In this document: positions 1 to 11,805 of the stretch, in pieces | Position numbering within the stretch: the stretch's first letter is position 1 | Layout: each line of letters opens with the position of its first letter | NCBI RefSeq assembly: GCF_010500615.1 | Contig: NZ_JAAGNX010000002.1 | Coordinates: 300,990-364,989 of the forward strand | DNA from: Oceanipulchritudo coccoides | GTDB lineage: Bacteria; Verrucomicrobiota; Verrucomicrobiia; Opitutales; Oceanipulchritudinaceae | DNA length: 64,000 nucleotides | Direction of reading: 5' to 3' | Notes under the pieces: generated by a model | Told to the model about the DNA's origin: nothing | Seen by the model: the letters and a program-made list of their open reading frames with translations, nothing else | The model's database searches: none | Translations under genes and position numbers: made by a program

Positions 1-44
1 CCTCCCTTTTTCCGGAATTTAACCGACCTTAACCCACGTTCACC

Positions 45-611
45 ATGTTGGAGTCCATCACGATCATCGCCGCCGCCACGGGTCAAGCCGCGGAGGCAGT
101 CGCGGAAACAAGCCTTGTCGGCAAATTCGGCATCGACTGGAAGCTGATCCTTGCCCAGGCCGTCAATTTCATTGTCGTGGCTTTCCTGCTGTGGCGTTTT
201 GCCTTCAAGCCAGTCATGGCGACCCTCGATGAGCGTCAGCACAAGATTGCCGAGGGGCTGCAGTTTGCCGAGGAATCCAAGACCCAGCTGGCCGAGACCG
301 AAAAGCGGCAGGCCGAGGTGTTGCGGGAGGCGAACGTCAAGGCACAGGAGATTCTCCACGAAGCCCGTGAAAATGCCCGTGAATTTGAGGACAAGATGAA
401 AGCCGAGACTTCCTCCCAGATTGAAGACATGCGTCGTCGCGGGGATGAGGCCAACGAGCTCGAGCGGCAGAAGATGCTAACCGAGGTTCGTCAGGAAATC
501 GCCCGCCTGGTTGTTCTGACATCAGGGAAGGTTCTCCAGCGCGAGCTCAGTGACGACGAAAAGAACCGACTCGACAAATCCGCGGCCGAGGAAATCTCCC
601 AGCTCAACTAG
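45..611 (+). CDS. atpF: ATP synthase F0 subunit b
   Basis: Peripheral-stalk subunit b of the F-type ATP synthase, holding the F1 head to the membrane sector. The 188-residue product has an N-terminal segment of about 32 residues, then one hydrophobic membrane span (about residues 33-52), then a long charged helix rich in Glu, Lys, Arg and Gln up to about residue 160, as expected for the coiled-coil dimer. It is the first complete gene of an atpF-H-A-G-D-C run in the canonical order. The c and a subunits would lie before the window. The stop is followed after 2 bases by the atpH start, so the two are probably co-translated. The ATG at 45 is the only good start; the 44 bases before it hold no gene. 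Confidence 0.96.
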   Translation: MLESITIIAAATGQAAEAVAETSLVGKFGIDWKLILAQAVNFIVVAFLLWRFAFKPVMATLDERQHKIAEGLQFAEESKTQLAETEKRQAEVLREANVKAQEILHEARENAREFEDKMKAETSSQIEDMRRRGDEANELERQKMLTEVRQEIARLVVLTSGKVLQRELSDDEKNRLDKSAAEEISQLN

Positions 612-613
612 AA

Positions 614-1009
614 ATGCTGAACCCGAGGGACATCAAACTTTCAAAGAAGCTTGCCCAACTGGTTGTTGAGGCCGGTGAAGCGGGGATTCCCGAAATCAAG
701 CCCGCGATTGAAGCAATCCTGGTCGGTCGTTCCGCGGCTGACCGCAAGGCCTTCCTCAAATCCTTCCTCAAGGCGGCAACCCGCGAGATCCACAAGGTTA
801 CGTTGACCGTTGAGTCGGCCGCTGTACTTTCGCAGGATGTACTTGATCAGCTAGTTGCGCATTTCAACGAAGGAAGGGCCCGCCCCCTTGAGGTAATCCG
901 GAAGACAAACCCGAGCCTGATCGCGGGCATGCGGGTCCGCCTTGGTGACTCGGTCTACGATGCGTCCCTGTCCCATAATCTGCAAACCCTTGCATCCCGC
1001 ATCCGCTAA
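614..1009 (+). CDS. atpH: ATP synthase F1 subunit delta, short form
   Basis: Delta (OSCP) subunit linking the F1 crown to the b stalk. At 131 residues it is well below the usual 175-185. The C-terminal half aligns with the family: a LTVESAA..LS stretch near residue 65, then SLIAGMRVRLGD near 105-116, and an end in LQTLASRIR. The part before it, normally a six-helix bundle of about 105 residues that binds the alpha N-termini, is reduced to about 60 residues. There is no upstream in-frame space, since the gene begins 2 bases after atpF, so this is not a wrong start. A functional but trimmed delta is likely because the rest of the operon is intact. Confidence 0.88.
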   Translation: MLNPRDIKLSKKLAQLVVEAGEAGIPEIKPAIEAILVGRSAADRKAFLKSFLKAATREIHKVTLTVESAAVLSQDVLDQLVAHFNEGRARPLEVIRKTNPSLIAGMRVRLGDSVYDASLSHNLQTLASRIR

Positions 1010-1036
1010 TATTTTTCAAAGAATCCATTTAAGAAA

Positions 1037-2575
<1,539 letters not shown>

Positions 2576-2617
2576 TCACCGCCTAATTGTTTTTCAAATC
2601 CGTCCTGACTGAGAGCC

Positions 2618-3487
2618 ATGCCAAATACCCGCGACATACGAAACCGGATCCGAGGGGTTAAGAATACCCAGAAGATCACCCGGGCGATGCAACTGGTAGC
2701 GGCTTCCAAGATGAAGAAGGCTCAGGACCGGGCATTGCAGGGGCGTCCCTACGCAAAGCAATTAAGCCGGATGCTGGCCTCCCTGAACGGCAAGATCGAG
2801 GACTTCAACCATCCGTTCCTTGAGGAACGTGAGATCAAGAAACGCGGAATTCTCGTCATTTCCACGGATCGAGGCCTCTGTGGCTCGTTGAACGCAAACT
2901 TGTTCCGCGAGATCACGAATATAGAGCGCGATTCTGCTGGCTTTATCACCATCGGGCGCAAAGCCCGCCAGTTCATTTCCCGTACTGGACGCGACCTGCT
3001 CGCCGATTTCCCTATTTCCGAGGAAGCGCACTTCAAGGAGTTACGCCCGGTCGTGGAATTTCTTGTCGAGCAGTTCAAGGAAGGTGCTATCGACACGATC
3101 GAGGTCCTTTACCCGCGTTTCAAAAACACGCTTGTGCAGGAGCCGACCCGCATCCCGTTCCTGCCCTTGGCCAGCCTCGATGAATATGTCGAGGACCAGG
3201 CGGAGGCAAATCACGAAAAATTGCTGGAAGATTCCCGCGAACTGGTATTCGAGCCGAATCCGGAAATCATTCTTACCGAACTGCTTGAGCGCTTTGTGAA
3301 ACGGGAGATCTATCAGATGCTCGTCGATGCCCGGGCTTCGGAGCACAGCGCCCGGATGGTCGCCATGAAGGCTGCGACCGACAACGCCAATAAACTCACC
3401 GACAGCCTTACGCTTCAATACAACAAGGCCCGGCAGGCCGGCATTACCCAGGAAATCCTGGAAATTACCGCCGCCGCCCAACACTAA
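2618..3487 (+). CDS. atpG: ATP synthase F1 subunit gamma
   Basis: Central-stalk subunit gamma, which turns inside the alpha3beta3 head. The 289-residue product has the two long terminal helices that form the shaft. The N-terminus MPNTRDIRNRIRGVKNTQKI is typical, as is the C-terminal block SEHSARMVAMKAATDNANKL near residues 241-260. The central Rossmann-like region contains STDRGLCGSLN. It is read within the ATP synthase operon. Confidence 0.98.
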   Translation: MPNTRDIRNRIRGVKNTQKITRAMQLVAASKMKKAQDRALQGRPYAKQLSRMLASLNGKIEDFNHPFLEEREIKKRGILVISTDRGLCGSLNANLFREITNIERDSAGFITIGRKARQFISRTGRDLLADFPISEEAHFKELRPVVEFLVEQFKEGAIDTIEVLYPRFKNTLVQEPTRIPFLPLASLDEYVEDQAEANHEKLLEDSRELVFEPNPEIILTELLERFVKREIYQMLVDARASEHSARMVAMKAATDNANKLTDSLTLQYNKARQAGITQEILEITAAAQH

Positions 3488-4954
<1,467 letters not shown>

Positions 4955-4959
4955 TCGCC

Positions 4960-5379
4960 ATGCCACTCACCCTCGAAATTGTCACCCCTGAGCGCAAGGT
5001 CCTCTCCGAAGAGGTCGAGCACGTTGTCCTGCCGACGGAAGCCGGAGGGGAAATTGATGTCCTGCCAGGGCACATCCCGCTCATGACGATGATCAATCCC
5101 GGGGAGTTGAAATATTTCCAGGGCGGCAAGATGGAATCGATTGCCATTGATCGGGGCTTTATCGAAGTGATCGGGGATGTGGTCTCCGTTCTCACGGAGG
5201 CGGCTATTGAGATCGACGAGATTGATCCCAGCGCATTGGCCGAAGCACAGGCCCGCGCCAAGGAAGCCCTCGAGGAAGCCAAAGCCAGCGGGGAAGATCC
5301 GGAAATTCTCGAACAGCTCGAGACACAGGCCCGGTTTACCGTCGTCCAGCAGATCATCAAGGAAAGCAAGGGACGGTAG
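4960..5379 (+). CDS. atpC: ATP synthase F1 subunit epsilon
   Basis: Epsilon subunit, which couples the gamma shaft to the c-ring and can inhibit ATP hydrolysis. The 139-residue product has the N-terminal beta-sandwich (LEIVTPERKVLSEEVEHVVLPTEAG, described by its key blocks PERKV and LPTEAGEID) and a C-terminal two-helix region with an Ala/Glu-rich hairpin. It ends the recognisable ATP synthase operon. The next gene begins 17 bases later on the same strand with no terminator between them. Confidence 0.95.
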   Translation: MPLTLEIVTPERKVLSEEVEHVVLPTEAGGEIDVLPGHIPLMTMINPGELKYFQGGKMESIAIDRGFIEVIGDVVSVLTEAAIEIDEIDPSALAEAQARAKEALEEAKASGEDPEILEQLETQARFTVVQQIIKESKGR

Positions 5380-5396
5380 GGATACCCGCTTTTTAA

Positions 5397-6743
5397 ATGG
5401 TTAATTCACGCGCCACCCTTTGCTGCTCGTTGATTCTGTTAACGGCAGCCAGCGGTCTTGCGTCTGATTATTTCCCATCCATTACAACACCCGAGTGGGA
5501 GGAATCGTATTTTTTCACTGCCGAGTACGTTGGCGATACCTATTCCCAACTGGAGAATTTGCGCGGGGCGAACAATGCCATGCAGATTATTCGCGAATTT
5601 TCCGGAAACACCTTTCTCAAACAGAAGAGCATTACTCAAAATGCCTTTTTCCCGGGTTTACCGCGGACCGATACCTGGATTGATAATGAGCTGACCGACG
5701 AGGGTCTGTATTTCCACGGAAATAAATCGGTCACCTACAAAACAACTTCGGGACATATTGCGGATGGCGTGATGTCCACGATCGAGCGGGTGATCTGGGG
5801 AAGAACCCTTTCTGGTACGACGAGCAACAAGGTCCTTCAAGAAAGGCAAAGCAAGAAGATCGGTGAAGTGACCAATCACGAGTACCAGACTGAGCAAGTT
5901 GCCACGATCAGCGCCACCGCAATGAAAATCATTCTCGGCGAAGGCTACTCGGGTGAAGACCGGCAGACCCAGACCAGCCTCACGACGCGTGAGGTCCGAT
6001 CGGTCATTGCGGGATTTGACGATATTGATGGACTTTACCCTGGCTCCAATCCGGTAAAAGTGACGCCCGGATATCGGGCATTGGTCAGGATCACGGAAAC
6101 CTATTCCTATGGCACCATGACTACTGAGACTATCGGTGGCCAGTTCCCCGGTACCGCAACAAATGACATTGATGGAATCACGGTCACGACAATCGATTGG
6201 ATGGTCGACGGAATCGGCGGGATCCGCACCGTTCTGAAGTTTGGAGCTTATCTGGATGATATCCTCAACGCGCCCATTTTTGACAAGGGCGATGGAGTCG
6301 TCGTCGCCCTCGACTTGAAGACACTTCTCGGAGGTGAATTTGATCAGGAAGTTCTCCGCTCGGGGGGTGGAAATATCCTTCTAGCAAAGGACGCCATGGC
6401 TATCAACGGGCGGGTGGATCTATTCGGAAGTGCCTCTACGCCGGCTCCTCCAATCTACTCGGGATTCTGGGATCCCAACGCTGGGATTAACGGTGAGTGG
6501 TTCCGCTTCGATCCGTTGAACGGATTGATACATATTCCCCGGGAGACCCAGGAGCGTCCTTACAAGGCGTGGATCTGGAATCATCGCACTGGATGGACCA
6601 CCATCCATCCAAGGGATGATACGTCCCTCAATATGTATACCCCTGACCAGGGTTGGTTTTGGACGAAAAAGGAATTTCTTCCGTTCTACTTCAATTTTTC
6701 CACCGGCCGCTGGGTGCTCGAAAAAGAAATTCCAGGCCGCTGA
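5397..6743 (+). CDS. Secreted protein of unknown function following the ATP synthase operon
   Basis: I do not recognise a catalytic family. The 448-residue product begins with a short signal peptide (hydrophobic residues about 6-21, ending near LASDYF), so it is probably exported. The body is rich in Thr, Gly and Asp and looks like beta structure. The last about 55 residues are aromatic and rich in Trp (WIWNHRTGWT, GWFWTKKEFLPF, TGRWVLEKE). This resembles the Trp-rich terminal segments of some verrucomicrobial surface proteins, but I cannot name a domain. It starts 17 bases after atpC with no terminator in between, so read-through from the atp promoter is possible. The ATG at 5397 lacks a strong ribosome site. 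Confidence 0.75.
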   Translation: MVNSRATLCCSLILLTAASGLASDYFPSITTPEWEESYFFTAEYVGDTYSQLENLRGANNAMQIIREFSGNTFLKQKSITQNAFFPGLPRTDTWIDNELTDEGLYFHGNKSVTYKTTSGHIADGVMSTIERVIWGRTLSGTTSNKVLQERQSKKIGEVTNHEYQTEQVATISATAMKIILGEGYSGEDRQTQTSLTTREVRSVIAGFDDIDGLYPGSNPVKVTPGYRALVRITETYSYGTMTTETIGGQFPGTATNDIDGITVTTIDWMVDGIGGIRTVLKFGAYLDDILNAPIFDKGDGVVVALDLKTLLGGEFDQEVLRSGGGNILLAKDAMAINGRVDLFGSASTPAPPIYSGFWDPNAGINGEWFRFDPLNGLIHIPRETQERPYKAWIWNHRTGWTTIHPRDDTSLNMYTPDQGWFWTKKEFLPFYFNFSTGRWVLEKEIPGR

Positions 6744-6820
6744 GTCACCACAGTTCAACTGAAGTATAGGGACCGCTATGCGGTTGCCTATTACGAACAG
6801 ATCTCTTTTAGTGCCCTGTA

Positions 6821-7429
6821 ATGTCAGGTTTCGACGAGAACATTGTACGGGAGTATTTCGAGCTCCACGGCTTCCTGGTGCGGCAGGTGCGCAAGTACCA
6901 GGTGCAGGCCCGGCGCAAGGTGGCCGAGGAGGAAATTGACCTGCTCGTCTACAATCCCACCTTTGCTCCCGGGGATCGCGATCCGAACTTTCTCCTCTTT
7001 GCCTCCGAGCTTCCCTACCTGCACCGCGCGGTTGTGGTGGTGAAGGCGTGGCACACAACCCATCGCTTTACGCCCAATCTCCTCAAGAGCAGTTCCGAGA
7101 TATTGAAGTTCCTCGGCAAAAATGTGAGCAAGGCAATTGAGGGAAGTTTCAAGGAGACGGATACGACATTTGAGAAGGCCACTGATTTGAAGCGAATCCT
7201 GGTCCTGCCTGGATTACCGACAAGTGAACCCTACCGTAGCGAGAGCATCCAGCTACTCCGTGAGCAGGGGGTCGACGGGATCATCAGTTTCCGCACGATG
7301 CTTCTCGACATCATCGAGAAAATCGAGGTCAACCGGAGCTACCAGAAGAGTGAGTTTCTCCAGATTCTTCGGGTATTGAAAAATTATGACCTGCTGAAGG
7401 ATTCCCAGATGGGGCTTTTTAAGGACTAA
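6821..7429 (+). CDS. Conserved-looking small protein with a possible restriction-endonuclease-like fold
   Basis: A 202-residue soluble protein without signal peptide. Residues about 10-75 have a pattern seen in PD-(D/E)XK nuclease folds. A helix is followed by a basic stretch (RQVRKYQVQARRK), then a strand with acidic residues (EEEIDLLVYNP), then a strand ending in Lys (VVVVKAW). The acid normally two residues before that Lys is Val here, so nuclease activity is doubtful. The rest is a strand (LKRILVLPGLP) and helices. It lies just before lpxA (17 bases) and may be in the same operon. The fold is an inference from pattern alone. Confidence 0.7.
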   Translation: MSGFDENIVREYFELHGFLVRQVRKYQVQARRKVAEEEIDLLVYNPTFAPGDRDPNFLLFASELPYLHRAVVVVKAWHTTHRFTPNLLKSSSEILKFLGKNVSKAIEGSFKETDTTFEKATDLKRILVLPGLPTSEPYRSESIQLLREQGVDGIISFRTMLLDIIEKIEVNRSYQKSEFLQILRVLKNYDLLKDSQMGLFKD

Positions 7430-7446
7430 GGACAAAAGACCAAGGA

Positions 7447-8241
7447 ATGAAGCAACACCCGACGGCAGTAATTCATGAAGCCACCCGGCTCGACGAGAAC
7501 ATCGTCGTGGGCCCTTATGCGGTCATCGAGGACGGCGTGGAAATCGGCGAGGGGACGGTCATCCGTGAACACGCGATTATCCGGTCCGGGACTATTTTAG
7601 GCAAAGGCTGTCAAGTTGATGCGCATGCTGTTATCGGCGGTCTTCCCCAGGACTTATCCTTTAATCCCAAGACGCCGACCGGGGTGCGTGTTGGTGATGG
7701 AGTGACCTTCCGCGAGGGTGTCACGGTGAACCGTGCAACCGCAGAGGGAACATTCACCGAAATTGGGGACCGATGCCTTTTAATGGCCAACAGCCATGTT
7801 GCGCACGACTGCCGGCTCGGCGCGAATGTGATTTTTGGTAATGGTGTCCTGATCGCGGGCAAAGGCACAGTGGGAGACTATGCTTTTTTTGGAGGGAATG
7901 CGGGTGTCCACCAGAATATCCGGATCGGTAAATTCTCCATGATTGGCGGAGTGGCCCGCGTGAGCCAAGACATGCCACCGTTTTGCATGATGGCGGAACG
8001 CAACGAGCTCATCGGACTGAACCTGATCGGGCTTCAGCGCCGTGGAGTTGAGAGGGAAACAATAAAGGAACTCAAGAAGCTTTACCAGTTGGTCTTCGGG
8101 GTTGCTGGCCGACCAAGGGTTTTGGCGCAGGGCGCCATCGATGACAAGTTGGCGCAAAGCCCGGAAGCCTTGCACTTCCTGGAGTTTCTTGCCGCTGAAT
8201 CGATAAAAGGGGTCATGCGTCCCCGCAGGGGATCTGATTAA
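7447..8241 (+). CDS. lpxA: Acyl-ACP--UDP-N-acetylglucosamine O-acyltransferase
   Basis: First enzyme of lipid A synthesis: it moves a 3-hydroxyacyl chain from acyl carrier protein to UDP-GlcNAc in the cytoplasm. The 264-residue protein has the left-handed beta-helix of hexapeptide repeats over residues about 1-185. The catalytic His sits in ANSHVAHDC near residue 121, and a helical C-terminal domain follows. This supports a Gram-negative envelope with lipopolysaccharide. An AAGGA ribosome site precedes the ATG. Its stop overlaps the pdxA start (TAATG), so the two are translationally coupled. The usual lpx neighbours (lpxD, fabZ, lpxB) are absent here. Confidence 0.96.
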   Translation: MKQHPTAVIHEATRLDENIVVGPYAVIEDGVEIGEGTVIREHAIIRSGTILGKGCQVDAHAVIGGLPQDLSFNPKTPTGVRVGDGVTFREGVTVNRATAEGTFTEIGDRCLLMANSHVAHDCRLGANVIFGNGVLIAGKGTVGDYAFFGGNAGVHQNIRIGKFSMIGGVARVSQDMPPFCMMAERNELIGLNLIGLQRRGVERETIKELKKLYQLVFGVAGRPRVLAQGAIDDKLAQSPEALHFLEFLAAESIKGVMRPRRGSD

Positions 8242-9164
8242 TGTCGGCACGTCCACCCATCGCCCTGACCTGCGGTGATCCCTCGGGTATCGGCCCCGAG
8301 ATTATTGCCAAGTGGTTGTCGGAAAACCCCGATTGGGCGCCTCTGGTCTGTCCAGTTGGCCCGGAAGCCTGGTTGGAATCTCTCGGCATCCCGGGGCTGC
8401 AGACGCCCGGAAAGAAGGGACTATTTGCACCGGGCACGCCCACAAGAGAAGGCGCCAAGGTTGCCTGGGATGCCCTTCAACTCGCGGCGACCGGTTGCCT
8501 TGAAGGCCGCTTTTCCGCTGTTGTAACAGGCCCCGTTGGCAAGGAACAGCTTCAGGCAATCGGGTATCCATTCCCCGGGCAGACCGAGTTCTTCGCGGAT
8601 GCGTGGGGCGGGGTGCCTTCCATGGCTTTTGCCGGGAAAGAACTCAAGGTGGTCCTCGCCACATGGCACGAGTCGCTTGCCTCCATCCCCGGCCGCCTGA
8701 AAAAGGAACCTGACCTGCTCGATCGAGCGGTTATCCACGCCGTGGAATGGGCCCAGCGTGAGGGCATCAAGGAACCGAGGATTGCCGTTTGCGGTCTTAA
8801 TCCACACGCCGGAGAGGGTGGAATGCTCGGGCTCGAGGAGCGGGACCTGCTTAACCCGCGACTGGAAATCATGCGCCGTCTTTATCCCGGTGTGACTGCC
8901 TGCCTGCCGGCAGACACCGTTTTCCATCGAATGCGGGAGCAAGAGTTTGATGTCGCAGTGGCGCTGTATCACGACCAGGGCCTCATTCCAGTGAAGACCC
9001 TTGAATTTCACACTGCGGTCAATGTGACCCTCGGGTTGAAATTTGTCCGGACAAGCCCAGACCACGGAACGGCCTTTGCGATTGCAGGCAAAGGGATTGC
9101 CCGTACCGGAAGCTTTGCCCATGCGGTCGAGTTGGCCGCCAGATATGCACAAGTGCGTTCATGA
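8241..9164 (+). CDS. pdxA: 4-hydroxythreonine-4-phosphate dehydrogenase
   Basis: NAD-dependent enzyme of the DXP-dependent pyridoxal 5'-phosphate pathway, oxidising 4-phosphohydroxy-L-threonine. The 307-residue protein begins with the typical TCGDPSGIGPEI. It also has the metal-binding histidine segments YHDQGLIPVKTL and TSPDHGTAF near residues 250-275. Length is slightly short of the usual 320-330. It overlaps the lpxA stop by one base, suggesting coupled translation in an lpxA-pdxA unit. Confidence 0.96.
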   Translation: MSARPPIALTCGDPSGIGPEIIAKWLSENPDWAPLVCPVGPEAWLESLGIPGLQTPGKKGLFAPGTPTREGAKVAWDALQLAATGCLEGRFSAVVTGPVGKEQLQAIGYPFPGQTEFFADAWGGVPSMAFAGKELKVVLATWHESLASIPGRLKKEPDLLDRAVIHAVEWAQREGIKEPRIAVCGLNPHAGEGGMLGLEERDLLNPRLEIMRRLYPGVTACLPADTVFHRMREQEFDVAVALYHDQGLIPVKTLEFHTAVNVTLGLKFVRTSPDHGTAFAIAGKGIARTGSFAHAVELAARYAQVRS

Positions 9165-9202
9165 GTTGAAACAAGCGGGGATCTCCACTAAGGTTTATGC
9201 TT

Positions 9203-9577
9203 ATGAATGAGGCTTCCTCCAGTATTCCCGAAGGCGTCCGCGTTGTGGACGATCGTCTGGTGAAGGTGACCGATGCCGCCGCTAAAAAGCTCGACTCATT
9301 GTGTGAGCGCGAACAATCGGGCTCATTCTTGCGAGTACGCGTAACTGGCGGGGGTTGCAGCGGGCTGGCTTACAAGTTGAAGTTTGTTGAGGCACCGAAG
9401 AAGGGTGACCTGATGATCAAAGGGCAGGGGACCTCGATCCTGATCGACACAAAGAGCGCTCTCTATCTCAAGGGAATGACCCTCGATTACTCGGACAAGC
9501 TGGTCGCGGGCGGGTTCAAGTTTAATAACCCGAACGCCAAGGCAAGCTGTTCCTGTGGCGAAAGTTTTGCCGTTTAG
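9203..9577 (+). CDS. A-type iron-sulfur cluster carrier (HesB/IscA/ErpA family)
   Basis: Small Fe-S scaffold or carrier protein that receives clusters and delivers them to apo-enzymes. The three cluster cysteines are present: one in VTGGGCSGLAY and two in the C-terminal SCSCGESF. About 124 residues. I chose the ATG at 9203 over the one at 9197 because the AAGG at 9190-9193 is then 9 bases away; the difference is only two residues. The N-terminal 20 residues are longer than in many IscA proteins and resemble ErpA-like forms. It overlaps the 3' end of the convergent minus-strand gene by 4 bases. Confidence 0.93.
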   Translation: MNEASSSIPEGVRVVDDRLVKVTDAAAKKLDSLCEREQSGSFLRVRVTGGGCSGLAYKLKFVEAPKKGDLMIKGQGTSILIDTKSALYLKGMTLDYSDKLVAGGFKFNNPNAKASCSCGESFAV

Positions 9578-10977
9578 TGGCTGGATTCAAGTGGTTCCCG
9601 GACAGGGTTCTCCAACCGTTCAACCCACTCGCCGATGGATCTTTTCCGGTCGGAATGCGTCATTTGCAACCACCAGCGCTCGAGGGAATTTGTCAATAGG
9701 TAGCTTCCAGTCGGCCAGGGCCCCCGCATAACCTGACGACTGGCCTGCCAAGGATTGTGTGGCGAGTTAAAGCCCGGGACAATCCTGGAAGTCAGGATTG
9801 CGTGTAGACATTCATGGCTGGGCGAGAGTATGAAGTGCTGCCATTCACGAATAATCGGTTCGAGAGGAAGCTGAACTCTCAAACCACGAGTGATTAAGGC
9901 AAACTCTTCCACAAAAGCGGTTGCCGCCGCCTGAACCTCGGCCGCCTGGTCACCCCCGAGCATGGCCAAAAAGAAGTGCTCCAAAGGCTCAAGGAAAAGC
10001 GACTGTGGTTGGCAAAGTTCCAGCGGGATAATCGGCGGGCAAAGCTCACACTTGTCCATCGGCAGAAGACTGAAGGCAGACTTTGCTCCCGGGAAGAGGG
10101 ATGCAACGACAGCTGCCTTTTCTTCAATGACAACCTCAGGCACCAAGGACCAGCGTTGTTGGATGGAGCGCGCCAGGGAAGTCAGATATTCCGAGCCGGG
10201 TCCAGTGAAACCAACGGGTCTTTCCTCTTCGCCCAAGCGTTGCATCATAAGCCAGAGTGTGGGCCCAATCAACCGGTAGCCCAGCTCATGGAGATAGCGC
10301 CCCTTGCCTTCCGGCTTTCGGAGCAGTAGCTCTTCCTCACTCTTGCACATGTTGCCGTTAGCCAGTTGCGAGGAGAGGGAGGGATCATCGGCCAAGGCAT
10401 GGCAAGGCTCTCGACCGCCAACCGGATTAAAAAGGACTTGTCCCGGTTTCAACTCTCCGTTTTGCCCGAGGATAACCTGGACCGTTTTGCTCGGATCAGG
10501 TTCCTCGGCAATGCGCTCATACCCGTTTTTTCGCAGCAGGAGCTTTATGAAGAGGGGCGTAAACGGGCCAACCCGGCTGATATAAAGCGCTTTACCCTGG
10601 TAAAGTGCTTCATGATATAATTCGAGTATCCAAGGGTTTGCGTATGAAAGGTCCATCCAGACCTCCAGCTCCGAACTGTACAGCACCTGCTTTTCAAGAA
10701 ACCATTCATGGTGCTCGATACAGCAGGCTTCGACCTTCTCCCTCAGCGATGCTCCCCGCTTTTCCCTTTCAACCTTTTCCCTGACAGAAGCAAAGCCCTT
10801 GAAGTGGCCGCTGTTTCTCTTGCGCAGATGTTTCTCAATCAATTCGAAGACGAGCCGCGTCTCGACGAGCCGGAAGTGCACAGCATCGCACAGACCGACT
10901 TCGATCCTTTCGGCCTCCAATACCTTCGGACAAGATAACAACCCTCGAACCGAAGTATAACCTTCGTGATAATCCAT
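9574..10977 (-). CDS. HAD-like protein with degenerate active site
   Basis: A 467-residue soluble protein resembling the predicted HAD-superfamily hydrolases of the COG5610 type. Those usually start with a (V/I)SFDIFDTLL..R motif and later have an ISDMYL motif. Here the corresponding blocks read IEVGLCDAVHFRL (residues about 25-37) and LYISRVGPF (about 137-145). The nucleophile DxD and the second-motif Asp are therefore lost or altered. The spacing and the following helix (FIKLLLRKNGYERI) still match. If the family call is right it is a pseudo-enzyme or has a binding role. Related proteins usually sit in surface polysaccharide clusters, and a glycosyltransferase is divergently encoded next door. 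The family call is tentative. Confidence 0.6.
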   Translation of the reverse strand: MDYHEGYTSVRGLLSCPKVLEAERIEVGLCDAVHFRLVETRLVFELIEKHLRKRNSGHFKGFASVREKVEREKRGASLREKVEACCIEHHEWFLEKQVLYSSELEVWMDLSYANPWILELYHEALYQGKALYISRVGPFTPLFIKLLLRKNGYERIAEEPDPSKTVQVILGQNGELKPGQVLFNPVGGREPCHALADDPSLSSQLANGNMCKSEEELLLRKPEGKGRYLHELGYRLIGPTLWLMMQRLGEEERPVGFTGPGSEYLTSLARSIQQRWSLVPEVVIEEKAAVVASLFPGAKSAFSLLPMDKCELCPPIIPLELCQPQSLFLEPLEHFFLAMLGGDQAAEVQAAATAFVEEFALITRGLRVQLPLEPIIREWQHFILSPSHECLHAILTSRIVPGFNSPHNPWQASRQVMRGPWPTGSYLLTNSLERWWLQMTHSDRKRSIGEWVERLENPVREPLESSH

Positions 10978-11093
10978 AGGGTAATACCACTATAATTTAG
11001 AAAACAGCCGGGTCAAGCCTGAGAATATTCAATTCCATGCAGGATTGTTTAGATTGTTGCCATTCTCAGGGAAGGATTTCATCTTGCCCCAAT

Positions 11094-11786
11094 ATGAAGA
11101 TATCGGTCGTCATCCCATGCTATAACGAGGAATCAACCATCCGGACAATTGTTGACCGGGTTAAGAATGCCGGAGTTTCCCTCCATGAAGTCATTATCGT
11201 GAATGACTGTTCCGCCGACAAGACGCCCGAGGTCCTCAAGGAATGGGACGACGATCCGATGGTGAAGGTCTTCCATCACAAGGTGAATCAGGGAAAAGGG
11301 GCTGCCTTGAGGACCGGATTCAAGCAAGTCAGTGGTGATATCATCATCATCCAGGACGCCGATTTGGAATATGACCCCAAAGAGTATCCCCTCCTCCTTG
11401 AGCCAATCGAGTCGGGTGATGCCGATGTTGTTTTTGGTTCACGGTTCATGGGCGGTCGACCGCACCGCGTTGTCTACTTCTGGCACATGGTCGGCAACCG
11501 GTTGCTCACACTGGCTTCCAACATGATGACAAACCTCAACCTCACTGACATGGAAACCTGTTTCAAAGTCTTCAAGGGGGAGATTCTCAGCCAGATTTCG
11601 ATCGAGGAAGACCGTTTTGGGTTTGAACCTGAAGTTACTGCCAAGGTTTCCCGCATTGACTGTCGCATTTATGAAGTGGGTATTTCCTATTATGGGCGGA
11701 CTTATGCCGAGGGGAAGAAAATCGGTTGGCGAGATGGGGTACGGGCGATTTACGCCATCGTGAAGTACAATATCTTCAAGCGATAG
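11094..11786 (+). CDS. Family 2 glycosyltransferase (dolichol/undecaprenyl-phosphate sugar transferase-like)
   Basis: GT-A fold transferase that moves a sugar from a nucleotide donor, probably to a polyprenyl phosphate. I place the start at the ATG at 11094, giving 230 residues that begin MKISVVIPCYNEE, the typical first strand of the fold. An earlier in-frame ATG at 11037 would add 19 unlikely, Cys-rich residues. Metal/nucleotide motifs are seen in IIIQDADLEYDP and GSRFMGG, and there is a late basic region. There are no membrane spans, so it resembles the soluble DPM1-type. It is followed 19 bases later by a symporter gene. Confidence 0.9.
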   Translation: MKISVVIPCYNEESTIRTIVDRVKNAGVSLHEVIIVNDCSADKTPEVLKEWDDDPMVKVFHHKVNQGKGAALRTGFKQVSGDIIIIQDADLEYDPKEYPLLLEPIESGDADVVFGSRFMGGRPHRVVYFWHMVGNRLLTLASNMMTNLNLTDMETCFKVFKGEILSQISIEEDRFGFEPEVTAKVSRIDCRIYEVGISYYGRTYAEGKKIGWRDGVRAIYAIVKYNIFKR

Positions 11787-11805
11787 GACAATGATTCGAT
11801 AGAGA

